Assembly: GCA_024743435.1 (NCBI GenBank)
Contig: JANSWO010000006.1
Location: 62,001-126,000, forward strand
Length of the DNA: 64,000 bases
Direction: 5' to 3'
From: Pseudomonadaceae bacterium
GTDB taxonomy: Bacteria; Pseudomonadota; Gammaproteobacteria; Pseudomonadales; Azotimanducaceae
Below are positions 19,845 through 28,683 of the stretch, piece by piece. Made by a program: the position numbers and the translations under genes. The notes below the pieces were generated by a model. The model saw only the letters and a list, made by a program, of their open reading frames with translations, was not told the DNA's origin and searched no databases. Within the stretch, counting starts at the first letter, position 1, and each line of letters starts with the position of its first letter.

Positions 19845-21281
19845 TTGCCAATCAACTGGAAAAACTACGATTCAGGCAATGCGTGGGACGAATTGGTCAC
19901 CGCCTCTGGACGCGCCCGCAATGGCGCCAGAGCAGTACTTGCACAGCTGGCAAAAGAAAGTGAATCCGAACTCATCGAACGACAGCGTAGCGCGGAGCTG
20001 GCTATCCGCTCCATGGGCATTACGTTCACCGTCTACGATGGCAGCGAAACGATAGACCGCGAATGGCCCTTCGACATCGTTCCCAGGATCATCCGGCGCA
20101 AGGAATGGGACGAGGTCACCAAAGGCCTTGTGCAACGCGTTAACGCGCTGAACCTGTTTATCAACGACGTCTACAACGATCAAAATTGCCTGCGTGACGA
20201 GATCGTACCCGCCGACTACGTGCTCAAATCAAAGGATTACCGAGCGCAATGCAAAGGCATTACTCCGCCACACAAAGTCTGGTCGCATATCTGCGGCAGC
20301 GATCTGGTACGCGATGGCGATGGCCGGTTTTTTGTTCTGGAGGACAACCTGCGAGTGCCATCGGGTGTGTCCTACATGCTCGAGAACCGGGAGGTTCTCA
20401 AACGCACATTTCCTGAGCTCTTCCGCAACCAGGAGATTTTGCCGATCGACGACTACCCGGCTCAACTCGCGGCGATGCTGGCGAGCCTGTCCGAGCGCTC
20501 AAACCCCGAAATCGTCGTGCTGACTCCGGGCATTCACAACTCGGCGTATTTTGAACACTCCTACCTCGCGCAAGCGATGGGTGCGGAACTCGTCGAAGGG
20601 TCGGACCTCATCGTTGGCCATGATGATTGCGTTTACATGCGCACCATAGAAGGGCTTATCCGCGTCGATGTTATCTATCGACGCATTGACGATGCATTTC
20701 TCGACCCGGACGTTTTTGAGAAGGAATCCGTCCTTGGCGTACCCGGCCTCATTAAAGCCTGGCGAAAGGGCAATGTTGCCCTTGCCAACGCACCGGGCTG
20801 CGGCGTCGCTGATGACAAGGTCATCTATACCTACGTGCCAGACCTCATCCGCTACTACTTAAAGGAAGAGCCTCTGCTCAACAACGTGCCGTCCTACCGA
20901 TGCGTCGTGAAAGAAGAACGTGACTACGTCCTGGAGAACATCGAAAGCCTGGTCGTGAAACCGGCAAACGAGTCGGGCGGCTACGGCATGCTGATCGGAC
21001 CAAAGGCCAGCAAGAAAGAGTGTGACGCATTCCGACGTCACATTCGGGCCAACCCGAGAAACTACATGGCTCAGCCGATGCTGACGCTATCGACCGCACC
21101 TACACTGTTCGATGGCCACGCGGAACCTCGCCACCTCGATCTGCGGCCGTTCATTCTCTCGGGAGAATCTCGCTATGTCACAACAGGGGGGTTGACTCGC
21201 GTGGCAATGCGCAAAGGATCTATCGTCGTTAACTCCTCCCAAGGGGGCGGCAGCAAAGACACCTGGGTTATCAACCAATGA
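19845..21281 (+). CDS. Circularly permuted ATP-grasp type 2 protein
   Basis: This 478-residue protein matches the circularly permuted ATP-grasp (DUF404/DUF407) family: an N-terminal segment with RRKEWDEVTKGLVQRVNALN, the central SHICGSDLVRDGDGRFFVLEDNLRVPSG region split across the ATP-binding core, VVLTPGIHNSAYFEH, and the late VVKPANESGGYGMLIGP glycine-rich loop. ATP-grasp enzymes form amide or peptide bonds via acyl phosphates; this subfamily is predicted to make a peptide-like product whose identity is unknown. The start codon is TTG at 19845, preceded by GGAGG at 19833-19837. It is coupled by ATGA to the alpha-E gene. Confidence 0.9.
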   Translation: MPINWKNYDSGNAWDELVTASGRARNGARAVLAQLAKESESELIERQRSAELAIRSMGITFTVYDGSETIDREWPFDIVPRIIRRKEWDEVTKGLVQRVNALNLFINDVYNDQNCLRDEIVPADYVLKSKDYRAQCKGITPPHKVWSHICGSDLVRDGDGRFFVLEDNLRVPSGVSYMLENREVLKRTFPELFRNQEILPIDDYPAQLAAMLASLSERSNPEIVVLTPGIHNSAYFEHSYLAQAMGAELVEGSDLIVGHDDCVYMRTIEGLIRVDVIYRRIDDAFLDPDVFEKESVLGVPGLIKAWRKGNVALANAPGCGVADDKVIYTYVPDLIRYYLKEEPLLNNVPSYRCVVKEERDYVLENIESLVVKPANESGGYGMLIGPKASKKECDAFRRHIRANPRNYMAQPMLTLSTAPTLFDGHAEPRHLDLRPFILSGESRYVTTGGLTRVAMRKGSIVVNSSQGGGSKDTWVINQ

Positions 21282-22264
21282 ACCGTCAAACCCTCTCCAA
21301 GACCGCAGAGCGTGCTTACTGGCTGGGCCGATATCTGGAGCGTGCTGAGAATACTGCGCGCCTGCTCGCAAACGAGTCAGACCTCGCCTTCGAGCTTGGG
21401 CGCAGTGACGATGAAGGCTGGCATCGGCTGCTGACGATCACAGGTTCCGCCGACGCGTTTGCTGACAGCTACGATGTGCCTTCGCGACGGAACGTCATCA
21501 AGTACATGACCACTGATGCAACCAATCCCAGTAGCATCGTCGCAACGCTGCATGCAGCGCGTGAGAACGCTCGAACGATTCGCGAAGTGATGCCAGTGGT
21601 CACATTCGAGTACGTCAATGATCTATGGCGCGAATCGAAGTCTTCGCTCTCCGGCAACCTCAGCGCGCGTCGCCTGGCCAGCGCGCTGCGCGAGCAGCGC
21701 GAGCGCACCGAACAACTGGAAGGGTTCCTGTCGGCCAACATGCTGCACGATGCGCCATGGAATTTTCTGCGCATCGGTTGTTTTCTGGAACGAGCCGACA
21801 TGACAAGCCGAATCATCGACAATGGCGTGGTCGGCGTTCGACAGCTCGATCTGGTGAGCCAGCAGGTTCGGCTGCGCGGAGCGCTAAAAGCCATGACTGC
21901 GCTGCAGAACTATTCTGCCGAAGTGGGACAACCCATCAGTCGAGCCGGTGTGCTCAAATTTCTGCTCGGATCAACCAGCCTGCCTCGATCGGTAACTCGC
22001 TGCGTAAACTCACTACGACGGTCCCTGGGTGATCTGCCGCGCCACGACAAAGCCATGAAAACCGTGAACTCATTGCGCCGCAAGCTAGCGCAAGAGGATG
22101 CGAGTGAGCTGGCGGGGCCCGAACTCTCCGCCTATATCGATGAGATTCAGCAGATGATCGGCATCACCCACAACGCTATCAGCGACACATACTTCCACTT
22201 CAAGCCGCGCCTGCGACGCGCGAGTAGGTCCCCAAAGAAAACAGCCAAGAAGGAAATCACATGA
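21278..22264 (+). CDS. Alpha-E domain protein (DUF403)
   Basis: This 328-residue, almost entirely helical protein opens with LSKTAERAYWLGRYLERAENTARLL (split here into LSKTAERAYWLGRYLER and AENTARLL), the defining alpha-E motif, and contains several conserved arginine/glutamate helices such as CFLERADMTSRII. Alpha-E proteins are obligate neighbours of permuted ATP-grasp proteins and are thought to be part of the same amide-ligase system, possibly binding the substrate. The basic C terminus (RPRLRRASRSPKKTAKK) could contact nucleic acid or acidic partners. It overlaps the upstream ATP-grasp gene and the downstream GST gene by 4 bases each. Confidence 0.92.
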   Translation: MNRQTLSKTAERAYWLGRYLERAENTARLLANESDLAFELGRSDDEGWHRLLTITGSADAFADSYDVPSRRNVIKYMTTDATNPSSIVATLHAARENARTIREVMPVVTFEYVNDLWRESKSSLSGNLSARRLASALREQRERTEQLEGFLSANMLHDAPWNFLRIGCFLERADMTSRIIDNGVVGVRQLDLVSQQVRLRGALKAMTALQNYSAEVGQPISRAGVLKFLLGSTSLPRSVTRCVNSLRRSLGDLPRHDKAMKTVNSLRRKLAQEDASELAGPELSAYIDEIQQMIGITHNAISDTYFHFKPRLRRASRSPKKTAKKEIT

Positions 22265-22872
22265 TCGCTCTACACGGTTTCAGCCGCTCTAACTACTATC
22301 GACTCGCACGCGCCGTCTTGATAGAGAAAGGCATCGATTTCGACATCGTCAAGGCGGTGCCGAGCTCTGAGCCTGAGCTGCTGGCCCATTCCCCTATGGG
22401 CCGCGTGCCTTTTCTAACCGTTGGTGACGTGTCGATCTCAGAAACCTGGGCGATCATCGATTACGCCGAGCAAATCCAGCCAGAGCCCGCTCTTTTGCCA
22501 ACGGAGCCACTGGAACGAGCCAAGACGATCGAACTCATTCGCCACCTTGAGCTGAACATCGAGCTTGTCGCACGGCGTTGCCTGGCTGCAGCATTTTTTG
22601 GCGGTAACGCCAGCGATGAGTTGGTTGAAAGTACGCGCGCGGATCTCAAGCGGGGCATGAAAGCCGTCTCGACGCTGCTGGCGCCAACGGGTCCATTTCT
22701 CAGAGGCAAGACTTTCAGTACGGCCGATCTGTACGCCCACTACACGTTCATTCTCGCGCCGGGTATCTGCGAGAAAGTGATGCAATTCGATCTGCTGGCC
22801 GACTACCCGATTCTCCGGGAACGCCTCGCGGCCATTGCTGAGCGACCCAGCATCGCCGCGGCAGAGGCTTAA
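22261..22872 (+). CDS. Glutathione S-transferase family protein
   Basis: This 203-residue protein has the GST layout: an N-terminal thioredoxin-like domain (MIALHGFSRSNYYRLARAVL, with SPMGRVPFL and the SETWAIIDY glutathione-binding stretch) and a helical C-terminal domain with the TADLYAHY motif. It starts inside the alpha-E stop codon (ATGATC at 22261), so it is translated from the ATP-grasp/alpha-E message. In many genomes this position is taken by a transglutaminase-like peptidase; here a GST takes it. A role in the same pathway is possible but unproven. Confidence 0.88.
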   Translation: MIALHGFSRSNYYRLARAVLIEKGIDFDIVKAVPSSEPELLAHSPMGRVPFLTVGDVSISETWAIIDYAEQIQPEPALLPTEPLERAKTIELIRHLELNIELVARRCLAAAFFGGNASDELVESTRADLKRGMKAVSTLLAPTGPFLRGKTFSTADLYAHYTFILAPGICEKVMQFDLLADYPILRERLAAIAERPSIAAAEA

Positions 22873-22876
22873 AGCG

Positions 22877-23326
22877 CTATAGCCAACGCCTAACCCGTTG
22901 GTGATAGGCCGCAAAGTACGCACCAAATGTGGCTGCCATCTGTTTTTCCTCGGCTGGGATGAAAACCAGCCGGATGACAAAAAAGAACAAGGCGGCGACG
23001 CCGAGGCACAACGGTTCTGCAAGGAGCCAGGCTAGCCCCAACAGCGCCAGCAACATGCCCAGATACATTGGATTGCGGGAGAAGCGGAATACGCCGTCGG
23101 TCACCAGTGTCGAGGCCGGTTGCAACGGGACGATATTTGTTTTGGCACGGGCGAACTGTCTCGACCCGCTGACCGCAATGACAACACCGAGTGTGATGAC
23201 GGCCAGACCGGGAAGTTGCCACGCATTGAAGCCAGGCTGCCAACGCCACAGCGCAATCGCCAGCATCGCTGCGATGCTGGCGACAAAGTAATGTGGTGGC
23301 AGAAGCGTTGGCGTCTCTCTAAGCAC
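22877..23326 (-). CDS. Isoprenylcysteine carboxylmethyltransferase-family membrane protein
   Basis: This 149-residue protein has about four transmembrane helices and the ICMT/PEMT signature: LVTDGVFRFSRNPMYLGMLLA with the SAM-binding RNPMY core, and a late acidic pair in FIPAEEKQM. Bacterial members methylate small molecules or lipids whose identity is usually unknown; nothing here tells the substrate. It converges on the GST gene with only 4 bases between stop codons. Confidence 0.82.
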   Translation of the reverse strand: MLRETPTLLPPHYFVASIAAMLAIALWRWQPGFNAWQLPGLAVITLGVVIAVSGSRQFARAKTNIVPLQPASTLVTDGVFRFSRNPMYLGMLLALLGLAWLLAEPLCLGVAALFFFVIRLVFIPAEEKQMAATFGAYFAAYHQRVRRWL

Positions 23327-23387
23327 GAATCGTTCTCCTGAAGTTTATAGTTAGCACGCTCTGCCACGGATTTGGCCGAGCGGATGG

Positions 23388-23864
23388 CTATCGTCCGTGA
23401 CGGCGATGCATCCGGCGGTGTTTGGTCATTTCGTTCAGCGTCATGCGCTGCTCTTCATCTAACGAGGCATAGAACGCATCCACCTCGTCCCGCATCGACG
23501 CGACGCCAGAGCTGACGATGGTCAGAGCTGAATCCATCGCGGCAAAGCGCTCCGGCAGGGTTGCAGGCTGAGATTCGCAAACTGGCCGCAACTGGTTACC
23601 CAGCTCATTCAGTGTGCTTGCGATCGGCGCGAGTGCCGCTCTTTGGTCATCACGCAGATCCAGCATCCTGCCGGCGAGCAAATTGAGGTGTTCACCATGA
23701 TCCTGGAGCAGCGCGCAATGAGCTCGATGATCAACCGATTCATCGCCACTCATCGCGTAGGCCAGCGCAGCCTTGGGCGCGAGAACATAGCCGGCAAGCG
23801 CCAGGCTGGCGATGACCGTGACCACCGTTACCATTGTCGCAACGGCCGTTTTTGCAAGGGACAT
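23388..23864 (-). CDS. Spy/CpxP-like periplasmic protein
   Basis: This protein of about 158 residues has an N-terminal signal/anchor (ATMVTVVTVIASLALAGYVLA), a short acidic linker, and a helical domain ending with FYASLDEEQRMTLNEM, an LTxxQ-like motif typical of the Spy/CpxP family, and a His/Arg-rich tail (KHRRMHRRHGR). Spy and CpxP are small periplasmic chaperones that sense envelope stress; CpxP also represses CpxA. The two cysteines and the His-rich tail could bind metal. I chose the ATG at 23864 to give a normal signal sequence. It is divergent from a CpxR-like regulator gene with a paired inverted site between them, which supports a feedback role. Confidence 0.7.
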   Translation of the reverse strand: MSLAKTAVATMVTVVTVIASLALAGYVLAPKAALAYAMSGDESVDHRAHCALLQDHGEHLNLLAGRMLDLRDDQRAALAPIASTLNELGNQLRPVCESQPATLPERFAAMDSALTIVSSGVASMRDEVDAFYASLDEEQRMTLNEMTKHRRMHRRHGR

Positions 23865-23939
23865 AACATTTCTCCATCGTTTTCGGGGAGGTAAAGCTTG
23901 CTCCAACCCCAGCGCGCGATGGTTTCCAGCACGCAACGA

Positions 23940-23994
23940 TTTGTCACGAAACGTAAACGGCGAGCGCGTAACCCCAGCAACGTTTCGTTACAAA
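23940..23994. promoter_or_regulatory. Paired 15-bp inverted sites between Spy-like gene and two-component operon
   Basis: TTTGTCACGAAACGT at 23940-23954 and ACGTTTCGTTACAAA at 23980-23994 are inverted copies of one 15-base sequence with a single mismatch, 40 bases centre to centre. They lie in the 198-base divergent promoter region between the Spy-like gene (start 23864) and the response regulator (start 24063). The natural inference is that they are binding sites for the OmpR-family regulator encoded next door, controlling both directions. No -35/-10 pair could be assigned with confidence. Confidence 0.6.
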
Positions 23995-24062
23995 GGCACT
24001 CGCGCCAATCGGTTTACACTCAATCCCGGCAAACGATGCCAGTGGCAGACTGAGCGAGAGCA

Positions 24063-24764
24063 TTGACTGAGCAACCCCACATACTTCTGGTCGATGACGA
24101 CTCGGATATCCGAGAACTGGCTTGCGACTACCTGAAGGAGCATGGTCTGAGCACGACCGGCGCCGCGAATGCCGAGCAGATGTGGCATGCCATTCACGCA
24201 CGAGAACCCGACCTTATCGTCCTGGATGTCATGATGCCGGGTCAGGATGGCATCAGCGTTTGCCGGGAGATGAACGGTGCCATACCCATCATTCTGCTAA
24301 CCGCAATGGCAGAGGAAGCCGACCGAGTGCTTGGTCTCGAAACCGGTGCTGACGACTACGTAACCAAACCATTCAGCCCTCGAGAGCTACTCGCGAGAAT
24401 CCGCTCCGTGTTGCGTCGCGAGCGCCGTTCAACGTTACCCGGCGCTGATCGTGTAAACGGACTACTCAGATTCGATAGCTGGGTGGTTGACCGGCTACGC
24501 CGACAGGTAACTGATCCTGCAGGCAGTACCGTCGTGCTGACCGGCGCAGAGTTCGACCTGTTGTGGGCCCTCGCCTCACAGCCAGGGGTTGTGCTCGATC
24601 GCGACACCCTGCTCGTCACAACGAGAGGCCGAGATGCGGCGCCATTCGATCGGGCTATCGATGTTCTGATTTCTCGCCTCCGCAACAAACTCGGTAACAG
24701 AGACCTGATCAAAACCGTACGCGGTGGCGGATATCAGTTCACCGCTGCAGTCGAGGCGGACTGA
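24063..24764 (+). CDS. OmpR/CpxR-family response regulator
   Basis: This 233-residue regulator has an N-terminal receiver domain with the acidic triad DDD at residues 11-13, phosphoacceptor Asp55 in LIVLDVMMPG and the conserved lysine in DDYVTKPFSP, then a C-terminal winged-helix DNA-binding domain (GAEFDLLWALASQPG, and RAIDVLISRLRNKLG near the recognition helix). The start is TTG at 24063; no in-frame ATG fits the domain start. The histidine kinase begins 3 bases after its stop, so the pair is an operon. Divergence from a Spy/CpxP-like gene makes it CpxR-like in context, though other OmpR-family systems have the same layout. Confidence 0.92.
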   Translation: MTEQPHILLVDDDSDIRELACDYLKEHGLSTTGAANAEQMWHAIHAREPDLIVLDVMMPGQDGISVCREMNGAIPIILLTAMAEEADRVLGLETGADDYVTKPFSPRELLARIRSVLRRERRSTLPGADRVNGLLRFDSWVVDRLRRQVTDPAGSTVVLTGAEFDLLWALASQPGVVLDRDTLLVTTRGRDAAPFDRAIDVLISRLRNKLGNRDLIKTVRGGGYQFTAAVEAD

Positions 24765-24766
24765 CG

Positions 24767-26092
24767 ATGACCTTTCAGAGAATCGCATTCGCGCTCGTCA
24801 TAGCATTCGTCGTGCTGCACGTATCGCTATTCTGGTTGTTCGGCTACGAACGTATGCTGGATCGCACCACAGAATTCACCGTGTCGAGCATCGAACGGCT
24901 CCTGAGCGCGAGCGATGCACTTCGAGACAACCCCGAATTGTTGCCTCTGTTATCCAGTCGAAATTTCACGCTCAGCATCAGCGCGCAAGAGGAGAGTCCC
25001 GAATTTCTGCCGGATACCGTTTGGCATCATGCAGACGAAATCCGCAACCGACTCTCTGCCGCTCTCTCAGAGACAGGTGGCGTCACGCCCCCGAGCATCG
25101 CCTTTACAATGGAACGAGGCGAACCGATTTTACTGGCGCGCATTCCATGGCAGCGAAGCGCTGAGGAGCACGCACGATGGTTGAATCTGAAAGCACGCCC
25201 TGCGCAAACCAAAGCCACCCAGCGCCAGCGAGGCTTCGCGGTCAGCACCACGATCGTCATTACTATTTTACTCGCGGTGTTGTGGGCCACGCGGCGCATT
25301 ACCCGGCACTTGCCTGCGTTTGCCGAAGCTGCGGAGCAAGTCGGGCGCGGTGACCCGGTTCGCCTGAACGAATCCCGCGGGCCAAAGGATCTAAGGCGTT
25401 TGGCGCGCGCATTCAACGCCATGTCCGAGCGGGTAGTTGGACACATTGCCGAGCGCAGCCAGATGTTGGCGGCTATGAGTCATGATTTGCGCACCATCAT
25501 TACCCGGTTGACCTTGCGAGCCGAACACATCGAGACGCCGGTTCAGCGAACCGGGGCCCAGTCTGATCTGAAGCAGATGATGCGGATGCTTGATGAAGCC
25601 ATAGAGTTTGCAAAGGATGACCATCATCAGGAAGCACTGGTGAAGCTTGACGCCGCGAGCGTTGCCCAGAGCGTGGTCGACGATGCTCGCGATTCGGGCG
25701 CCGAGGCGACATACATCGGGCCGGATCGCCTCACCATTGTCGGCCAACCCTACGGGCTTCGACGGGCGCTGGATAACCTGGTGGCCAACGCCATTCGCTA
25801 CGGTGGCAGCGCTGAATTGAGCCTGACCACTACAGGCGATGATGCACACTTCCGTATTCTCGACCCAGGGCCAGGAATCCCGCCACCCGATTACCAGCGC
25901 ATGCGCGAGCCGTTCATACGCGGCGAGCCCTCGCGCAACCGAGAGTCCGGTGGTTCTGGGCTAGGACTGGCCATCGTGACCAACGTTGCGCGCCGCCACG
26001 GTGGTCACCTGGTTTTTGACAATACCGCGAGCGGTTTCAGTGCAACGTTGATCGTGCCTATACAGGCCATTCAGCCCGAGGAGTCCATCTGA
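24767..26092 (+). CDS. Sensor histidine kinase, CpxA/EnvZ-like
   Basis: This 441-residue inner-membrane kinase has a first transmembrane helix (about 8-27), a periplasmic sensor region (about 28-158), a second helix (about 160-177), a HAMP segment, the H-box AAMSHDLRTIITRL with phosphorylated His239, and an ATPase domain with N-box DNLVANAIRYGG, G1 DPGPGIPP and G2 GGSGLGLAIV. It presumably phosphorylates the regulator encoded just upstream. The periplasmic region is mixed in charge and carries no domain I recognise, so the signal is unknown; the divergent Spy-like gene suggests envelope stress. Its 3-prime end overlaps the convergent symporter gene by 22 bases. Confidence 0.92.
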   Translation: MTFQRIAFALVIAFVVLHVSLFWLFGYERMLDRTTEFTVSSIERLLSASDALRDNPELLPLLSSRNFTLSISAQEESPEFLPDTVWHHADEIRNRLSAALSETGGVTPPSIAFTMERGEPILLARIPWQRSAEEHARWLNLKARPAQTKATQRQRGFAVSTTIVITILLAVLWATRRITRHLPAFAEAAEQVGRGDPVRLNESRGPKDLRRLARAFNAMSERVVGHIAERSQMLAAMSHDLRTIITRLTLRAEHIETPVQRTGAQSDLKQMMRMLDEAIEFAKDDHHQEALVKLDAASVAQSVVDDARDSGAEATYIGPDRLTIVGQPYGLRRALDNLVANAIRYGGSAELSLTTTGDDAHFRILDPGPGIPPPDYQRMREPFIRGEPSRNRESGGSGLGLAIVTNVARRHGGHLVFDNTASGFSATLIVPIQAIQPEESI

Positions 26093-27501
26093 GACGCTGA
26101 CCGCACCGGCTCACGGGAACGAGCAAGTACGACAAATACGACAAGCGAGGTAGCCAGCGCCGGGAACACCTCGTGCAGGTAGCTACTCATGCCGCTCAAG
26201 ATCCAGCCACCCAATACGGCGACGCCAGTGGCCATCGATGTCAGTACAGAAACCGCATCTCCACGCTGCCAATGTAGGCCCAGAAGCACAGCGGGCAGAA
26301 AACACACGGCATAAAGGCTTCCCGAGAACGTGGTTATCTCGACAATTCCAGCTGGCGGATTCAGCGCAAGCCCCGCACCCACGACAGCAAAGCCAATAAC
26401 CGCCCAGCGCGTGTGACTGACTAACTTCGAACTGCGCAGCACATCCGTAGACAGTACTGATGCAGCAACCAACAAGACGCTGTCGAGCGAGCTCATCGCA
26501 GCAGCGAGCATCGCGATGATCAGAAAATCCGCCGCCCAAACTGGAATTATCGACGGATCACTCACCAGCATGGGCACCACCAGATCTGTCTGCGGAACTG
26601 ATTCAAGTAGCACTCGCGCAAACAGGCCGACCGGCAGCAGACAAAACATAACGATCGCGAGCCCAACAACTGCCACCCAGCGGCCCAAGCGAACGGCGCT
26701 TGCGTCCCGAAGTCCGTAAAAACGGGCTAACTGCCTGGGATCGACCAGCAGTTTCAACGAGCCTGACAAGGCTATGCCGACGAGCACGGCAAACGGAATA
26801 CCCGCATTCAGCGTAAACAGGTGTGAGGTATCCGGCGCATCGGCGAGCTCGCCGAGAGCGCCGAAACCACCGGCAGCATCAACAACCAATACCAGCAGCA
26901 GCACCGAGCCCATCACCATCAACAAGCCCTGCAAGACATCGGTTCTGACCACCGATACAAAACCGCCAACCCAGGTGTAGGCAACGACAATCACCAGGGT
27001 CAAGCCAACAGCAGCTTCGTAGGGAATACCGGCGAAACGCTCGAAAAGGTGTCCGGCGCCCTTAAAAACGGCCAAGAGGTAAAGCAGCGATGACAGCACG
27101 ACGATAACGCCGCTGACGCGCGCCAGCAGCTGGGATTCAAACCGGTTGGCCAACAACTGAGGTAACGTAAGCGCATCCCACGCGGCAGCGAAGCGACGCA
27201 TTCTGGGAGCAACGATCGTCCAGGATACGAGGGTCAACAGCACCATCATCACGCCCATCAGTAACCAGGGAGCGCCGTAGTCGTAGGCTTTGCCAGCGTT
27301 GCCTACGTAGCTGTTAGTACTCGCGAATGTGGCGAAGAAGGACACGCCAATGACAAACCCGCCAAGTTTGCGGCCACCGACCAGGTAGCCAGCTGTGTTC
27401 GTACTCGCCCTGCTGCCTATCCATGCGTTTGCAAACAACATTGCGGTGTAGAGCAAAAACAGCAGCACCGCCAGCCAATGAACCTCCAGCCAGTCCAGCA
27501 T
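26071..27501 (-). CDS. Sodium:solute symporter (SSS family)
   Basis: This 476-residue membrane protein has about 12-13 transmembrane helices and SSS features: an early NTAGYLVGGRKLGG segment, SFFATFASTNSYVGNAG in TM2 near the sodium site, AYTWVGGFVSVVRTDVLQG, and LIIAMLAAAMSSLDSVLL in the helix that carries the second sodium site. The substrate of SSS proteins (proline, pantothenate, sugars, acetate, and others) cannot be read from these motifs. It is not obviously linked to the neighbouring two-component system, since it is convergent with it. The C-terminal coding end overlaps the kinase gene end by 22 bases. Confidence 0.88.
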   Translation of the reverse strand: MLDWLEVHWLAVLLFLLYTAMLFANAWIGSRASTNTAGYLVGGRKLGGFVIGVSFFATFASTNSYVGNAGKAYDYGAPWLLMGVMMVLLTLVSWTIVAPRMRRFAAAWDALTLPQLLANRFESQLLARVSGVIVVLSSLLYLLAVFKGAGHLFERFAGIPYEAAVGLTLVIVVAYTWVGGFVSVVRTDVLQGLLMVMGSVLLLVLVVDAAGGFGALGELADAPDTSHLFTLNAGIPFAVLVGIALSGSLKLLVDPRQLARFYGLRDASAVRLGRWVAVVGLAIVMFCLLPVGLFARVLLESVPQTDLVVPMLVSDPSIIPVWAADFLIIAMLAAAMSSLDSVLLVAASVLSTDVLRSSKLVSHTRWAVIGFAVVGAGLALNPPAGIVEITTFSGSLYAVCFLPAVLLGLHWQRGDAVSVLTSMATGVAVLGGWILSGMSSYLHEVFPALATSLVVFVVLARSREPVRSASQMDSSG

Positions 27502-27570
27502 CAGGCGCTACACAGAAGTTGATACTGATCCCGACACCTGTTTATCCTGCGAAACCTTCCGCAATCGCTG

Positions 27571-27780
27571 ATGGCCATGCGCTACCTCGTACAGCTACTT
27601 ATCCCGGCACTGATCCTAATCGCAGTGATCGCAATCGTCGCGCGGAAAAAGTCCTCATCGGATGCTGAGGGCGAAACCCGGGAACTGATGAGTTCGAGCA
27701 CGTTTATCCTGATTCTCGTGATCGGCGCGACCGCGGCTGTTGCACTGCTGTATGGCGTGCAGAGCTGGGCCAGCCTTTGA
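27571..27780 (+). CDS. Small two-helix membrane protein of unknown function
   Basis: This 69-residue product has two hydrophobic helices (about residues 5-23 and 44-64) separated by a hydrophilic loop, KKSSSDAEGETRELMSSS. The layout looks like a real inner-membrane protein, not chance. No family is recognised. There is no strong ribosome binding site at the ATG at 27571, and a second ATG two codons later is equally possible. It lies between the symporter (divergent) and the TauD-like gene 30 bases downstream on the same strand, so it may be cotranscribed with the latter. Confidence 0.6.
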   Translation: MAMRYLVQLLIPALILIAVIAIVARKKSSSDAEGETRELMSSSTFILILVIGATAAVALLYGVQSWASL

Positions 27781-27810
27781 CGTCGGGATTCAGCCAAGGC
27801 GATACAGCCT

Positions 27811-28683
27811 ATGAGCATTGAAGTCATTCCTACTGGCCGCGCGTGCGGGGCGGAGATCAAAGGCGTTAACCTTGCACAGCTCAGCGATGCAGACGTTGGC
27901 GACATTCGAGCTGCGTGGCTCGAGCATGAAGTGGTCTACTTCAACAACCAGCCTCTGACGATTGAAGAACTCGAAAGGTTCACTCTCAGATTCGGTGAGT
28001 TTGGCTTTGAGCCTTACGTTGAGACGATGGCCGATCACCCCAACGTCATCGAAGTTCGCCGCGAGCCCGATGAGAAGGCGTCACCGTTCGGGGCTGGTTG
28101 GCACTCCGACTGGTCTTTTCAGGCTGCGCCACCAGCCGCGACGATATTGCACGGCAAAATCATTCCACCCATTGGGGGTGAAACCTGGTACGCCTCAGGT
28201 CGCGCGGCCTACCGTGCGCTACCTGCCGAGCTGCGTGAAAGACTCGACGGCGTGTCCGTAGAGCATTCGGCGCGCGGCCCATACAGTCACGAAGGCTACA
28301 AAGCGACGCGCGGCGACGAGCGGACCATGAAGATACTGCCGAGCGATAGAGCCTACGACAGTCAGATGCACCCCCTGCTACGCCAACACCCGGAAACCGG
28401 TGAGCCCGTGCTCTGGTTGAACTCGGTCTACAGTATCGCGCTGCATGGCGTAAGCGACGGCGATCCGGACGAGCTACTAAAAATACTCCTCGATTGGTGT
28501 GTTCGCGACGAGTTCGTCTACAGACACCGATGGCGCGAAAACATGCTGACTATGTGGGACAACCGATCGGTTGCCCACCTCGCTCGCGGCGGCTACGACG
28601 GTCACCGCCGCGTTATGCATCGCACCACGCTCGCCGGTGACAAGCCCAGCCCTTTCGTAAGTGGTGTCGCACAAACCCACTGA
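27811..28683 (+). CDS. TauD/TfdA-family Fe(II)/2-oxoglutarate dioxygenase
   Basis: This 290-residue enzyme has the TauD fold signatures: iron-binding HxD in WHSDWSF, the distal histidine in WDNRSVAHLA, and the 2-oxoglutarate-binding arginine in HRTTLAGD near the C terminus. It starts MSIEVIPTGRACGAEIKGVNL, a usual TauD N terminus. These enzymes hydroxylate small substrates such as taurine, sulfonates, 2,4-D or carnitine precursors; no sulfonate transporter or assimilation gene is near, so the substrate is open. A divergently unlinked TetR-family gene follows 118 bases later on the same strand. Confidence 0.88.
   Translation: MSIEVIPTGRACGAEIKGVNLAQLSDADVGDIRAAWLEHEVVYFNNQPLTIEELERFTLRFGEFGFEPYVETMADHPNVIEVRREPDEKASPFGAGWHSDWSFQAAPPAATILHGKIIPPIGGETWYASGRAAYRALPAELRERLDGVSVEHSARGPYSHEGYKATRGDERTMKILPSDRAYDSQMHPLLRQHPETGEPVLWLNSVYSIALHGVSDGDPDELLKILLDWCVRDEFVYRHRWRENMLTMWDNRSVAHLARGGYDGHRRVMHRTTLAGDKPSPFVSGVAQTH

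Noticed and set aside
26071-27501. Symporter as part of the two-component operon
   Set aside because: It is on the opposite strand and convergent with the kinase gene, with only a 22-base end overlap.
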